Translations under genes and position numbers: made by a program | NCBI GenBank assembly: GCA_031552145.1 | Contig: JAVBMV010000011.1 | Span: 23,916-87,915 of the forward strand | DNA length: 64,000 nt | Reading direction: 5' to 3' | DNA from: JAVBMV01 sp031552145 | GTDB lineage: Bacteria; Myxococcota; Myxococcia; Myxococcales; UBA5297 | In this document: piece by piece, positions 62,668 through 64,000 of the stretch | How positions within the stretch are numbered: the first letter of the stretch is position 1 | Layout of the letters: every line of letters starts with the position of its first letter | The notes under the pieces: generated by a model | What the model saw: only the letters and a program-made list of their open reading frames with translations | The model's database searches: none | What the model was told of the DNA's origin: nothing

Positions 62668-63477
62668 CTACTCGCATTTCTCGCTGTAGGAGGAAGCCTC
62701 GCTGCGGGGATTGAGCCTGAGAACCGCTTTCATGGGCCACGTGGGAGTGACGGCGATGGAGTAGCTTTTTCCAGGAGTCGAAGTGAAGAAGCAGTAAGAA
62801 CCCTGCTCTTTATCGAGGTTATAGGTCCCCACCATGCATGACGTGATCGCTTGGCGACTCTCCTCGTCCAAGACGATGAAGAACATGGGCATGTCGGACT
62901 GAAGAGTGGGAAGCTCGAAGAACGAACAGGCATCGGTCGCGGTGAAGAAGAGCCAGGCGTACTGCCCCTTTTCGAGAACAAGGTGGCGTGGATCGCCGGA
63001 GAGGAGCTGCTCGACGATTGGGACGTGGATCTGCACGTAGAACGTGGCGCCCAGGCTGCCCTCGTTTAGGATGCAGAGCTTGTAGGGGCTGGTGCCCGAA
63101 GCCTTGCCGATGGCTCCCTCCGTTCGCAGCGTCATGGTTCCATAATAGTAATTTTTGTGGAAATTACCGGCGACGGGGAGCAGGGGAAAGACCTCGCCCC
63201 CATCCCTGTCCTGGCTCAGCGTAGGGACGATCTCATCGTATACCGAAACGAAACCAATCCCCTCTGGCCCCCACTTCACATCGATAGAGATGCCCAGCTC
63301 CGTCAGCGGGGCCGAGAAGTGGTAGCAGACCGACTCGTCGGGCTCGGCGAAGCTGCCTTGCTCGGCGCCTCCGAGCGCGATCTTCACGTGCGTGACGCCG
63401 CTCTCCGCCTTCTGCTCCTCCGCTCCACACGCCGAGAAGAGGAGTACTGCTGCCGTGGCAACGATTATCTCTCTCAT
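62668..63477 (-). CDS. Lipoprotein, paralogue B
   Basis: A 269-residue lipoprotein (lipobox FSAC near residue 17). The body resembles paralogue A in order and spacing of elements: CYHFSAPL, LGISIDVKWGPEG, VAGNFHKNYYYGTMTLRTEG, a late ITSCM...CFFTSTPGKSYSI. This supports an ancient tandem duplication. The GC content is closer to the genome norm than in A. The ATG at 63477 has a GAGG site. Function unknown; likely envelope-exposed. Confidence 0.75.
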   Translation of the reverse strand: MREIIVATAAVLLFSACGAEEQKAESGVTHVKIALGGAEQGSFAEPDESVCYHFSAPLTELGISIDVKWGPEGIGFVSVYDEIVPTLSQDRDGGEVFPLLPVAGNFHKNYYYGTMTLRTEGAIGKASGTSPYKLCILNEGSLGATFYVQIHVPIVEQLLSGDPRHLVLEKGQYAWLFFTATDACSFFELPTLQSDMPMFFIVLDEESRQAITSCMVGTYNLDKEQGSYCFFTSTPGKSYSIAVTPTWPMKAVLRLNPRSEASSYSEKCE

Positions 63478-63522
63478 AGTGGCCTCGCTCGCTCCCGCCT
63501 GTTTGAGTGGCGGATAGGCAAA

Positions 63523-63551
63523 AAGATGACAGAAACAATGGGGGCGGTCAA
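63523..63551 (-). promoter_or_regulatory. Possible promoter for lipoprotein paralogue B
   Basis: On the minus strand TTGACC, 17 bases, CATCTT, about 46 bases before the start at 63477. Weak -10. Confidence 0.35.
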
Positions 63552-63585
63552 GCGGGCGGTCGCCGCAAGCCTGGAGGCGGTTCGG

Positions 63586-63609
63586 GGCCCCGGCAAGCGC
63601 TTGCGGGCC
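63586..63609. repeat. Near-perfect palindrome in intergenic region
   Basis: GGCCC-CG-GCAAGC followed directly by GCTTGC-GGGCC: an interrupted palindrome with a two-base bulge, in the gap between the paralogue B promoter and the decayed ATPase gene. It may be an operator or hairpin; no function is shown. Confidence 0.55.
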
Positions 63610-63637
63610 TCTACCTGGTCGGCTACTGAATCTGCGC

Positions 63638-63950
63638 ATGGAGCGCGCCATAAACCGATACTTCAACACCGCCGGGCCAAACGACCCGAAGAAGCACTAC
63701 TGCGTCGACTCCTTCGAGCGGATCGACTGGCCCGAGATCCAGCGGCTCGTCAATGGGGAGAAATACTTCGTCCTGCACGCCCCAGGCAGAACGGGAAGAC
63801 GACGCTGCTCCAGGCGATCGTCGACCGTCTCAACGAGGAGGCGCTATGTTGCGCTCACGAACTTGAGGAATCGGCGTCGGACGGCCCTTCACCCAGAGTG
63901 AGGGCCGGACGACGCCGATGCAGCGACTCTCCTTCTTCCTGCAGCGCTCA
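63638..63950 (+). pseudogene. Decayed P-loop ATPase gene
   Basis: The frame from ATG 63638 reads FNTAGPNDPKKHYCVDSFERI...GEKYFVLHAP, typical of a family of AAA-like ATPases. At about 63783 one base is missing: the expected continuation RQNGKTTLLQAIVDRLNEE, with the P-loop, is in the next frame. About 63841 the original frame returns (RYVAL), and further shifts occur after 63860. The encoded product therefore lacks its Walker A. It could instead reflect indel errors in the assembly. Beyond 63950 I see nothing assignable. Confidence 0.65.
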
Positions 63951-64000
63951 CCGAGGAGGAACGGCGGCGGGCGTGACAGCGCAGAGCGCTGGCGCGACAG

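Overview
The window is GC-rich DNA from a deltaproteobacterial chromosome, most likely Myxococcota or a neighbouring phylum (Bradymonadota-like is possible). The evidence is a syntenic Glt/Agl-type gliding-motility cluster, a soluble Hanks-type kinase, a receiver protein with a DUF4388-like output domain, many lipoproteins including a cysteine-rich multi-repeat giant, and several lineage-restricted hypothetical families. I see no rRNA, CRISPR array, insertion sequence or phage block. One tRNA (Leu, CAG) is present. No stretch longer than about 200 bases lacks a gene; the larger gaps are divergent promoter regions or terminators.

Layout. Positions 1-4543 (minus) are most of a giant repeat lipoprotein that runs off the left edge; its reading frame is open from the start codon to the window border. 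4687-5529 is a beta-keto acid cleavage enzyme, convergent with a beta-propeller lipoprotein (5588-6901). 7083-15807 (plus) is housekeeping: holB-holA (clamp-loader subunits), lepA-lepB, a SUFU-domain protein, a Nudix hydrolase and two nucleotide-sugar epimerase/decarboxylase genes. 16487-22599 (plus) holds a MoxR/DUF58/transglutaminase operon, pyrK, and prfB with a programmed +1 frameshift. mutS2 (minus) faces prfB and is divergent from a TonB-dependent receptor that carries a TonB-like domain at its own N-terminus; pyrC follows.

29815-34978 (minus) is a tight six-gene operon: kinase, small partner, DnaC-like helicase loader, prmC, MaoC-like hydratase, response regulator. After tRNA-Leu and a secreted protein comes a second minus operon, 39801 to 36162: a lidless DnaK-like chaperone, a J-domain protein, prfA and a small lipoprotein. 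Then on plus: CPBP protease, HelD/UvrD-like helicase, a TIGR02757-type HhH protein, and an Arg/Gly-rich SH3-like protein.

44421-59357 (plus) is the most notable block. Seven genes, read as gltD, gltE, gltF, gltG, one outer-membrane barrel, gltI and gltJ, keep the order I recall for the core gliding machinery of Myxococcus xanthus, but with a single barrel where Myxococcus has three and a GltJ without a visible GYF domain. The product set predicts an envelope-spanning complex: cytoplasmic FHA, zinc-ribbon and TPR parts, two inner-membrane TonB-like proteins, periplasmic and outer-membrane TPR proteins, and a barrel. The AglRQS motor genes are not in the window.

59385 to the end is a lipoprotein-rich stretch: a coiled-coil Lpp-like lipoprotein, a lower-GC lipoprotein, a RelA/SpoT-like TIGR04552-type protein, two tandem paralogous lipoproteins, and a decayed ATPase gene at the right edge.
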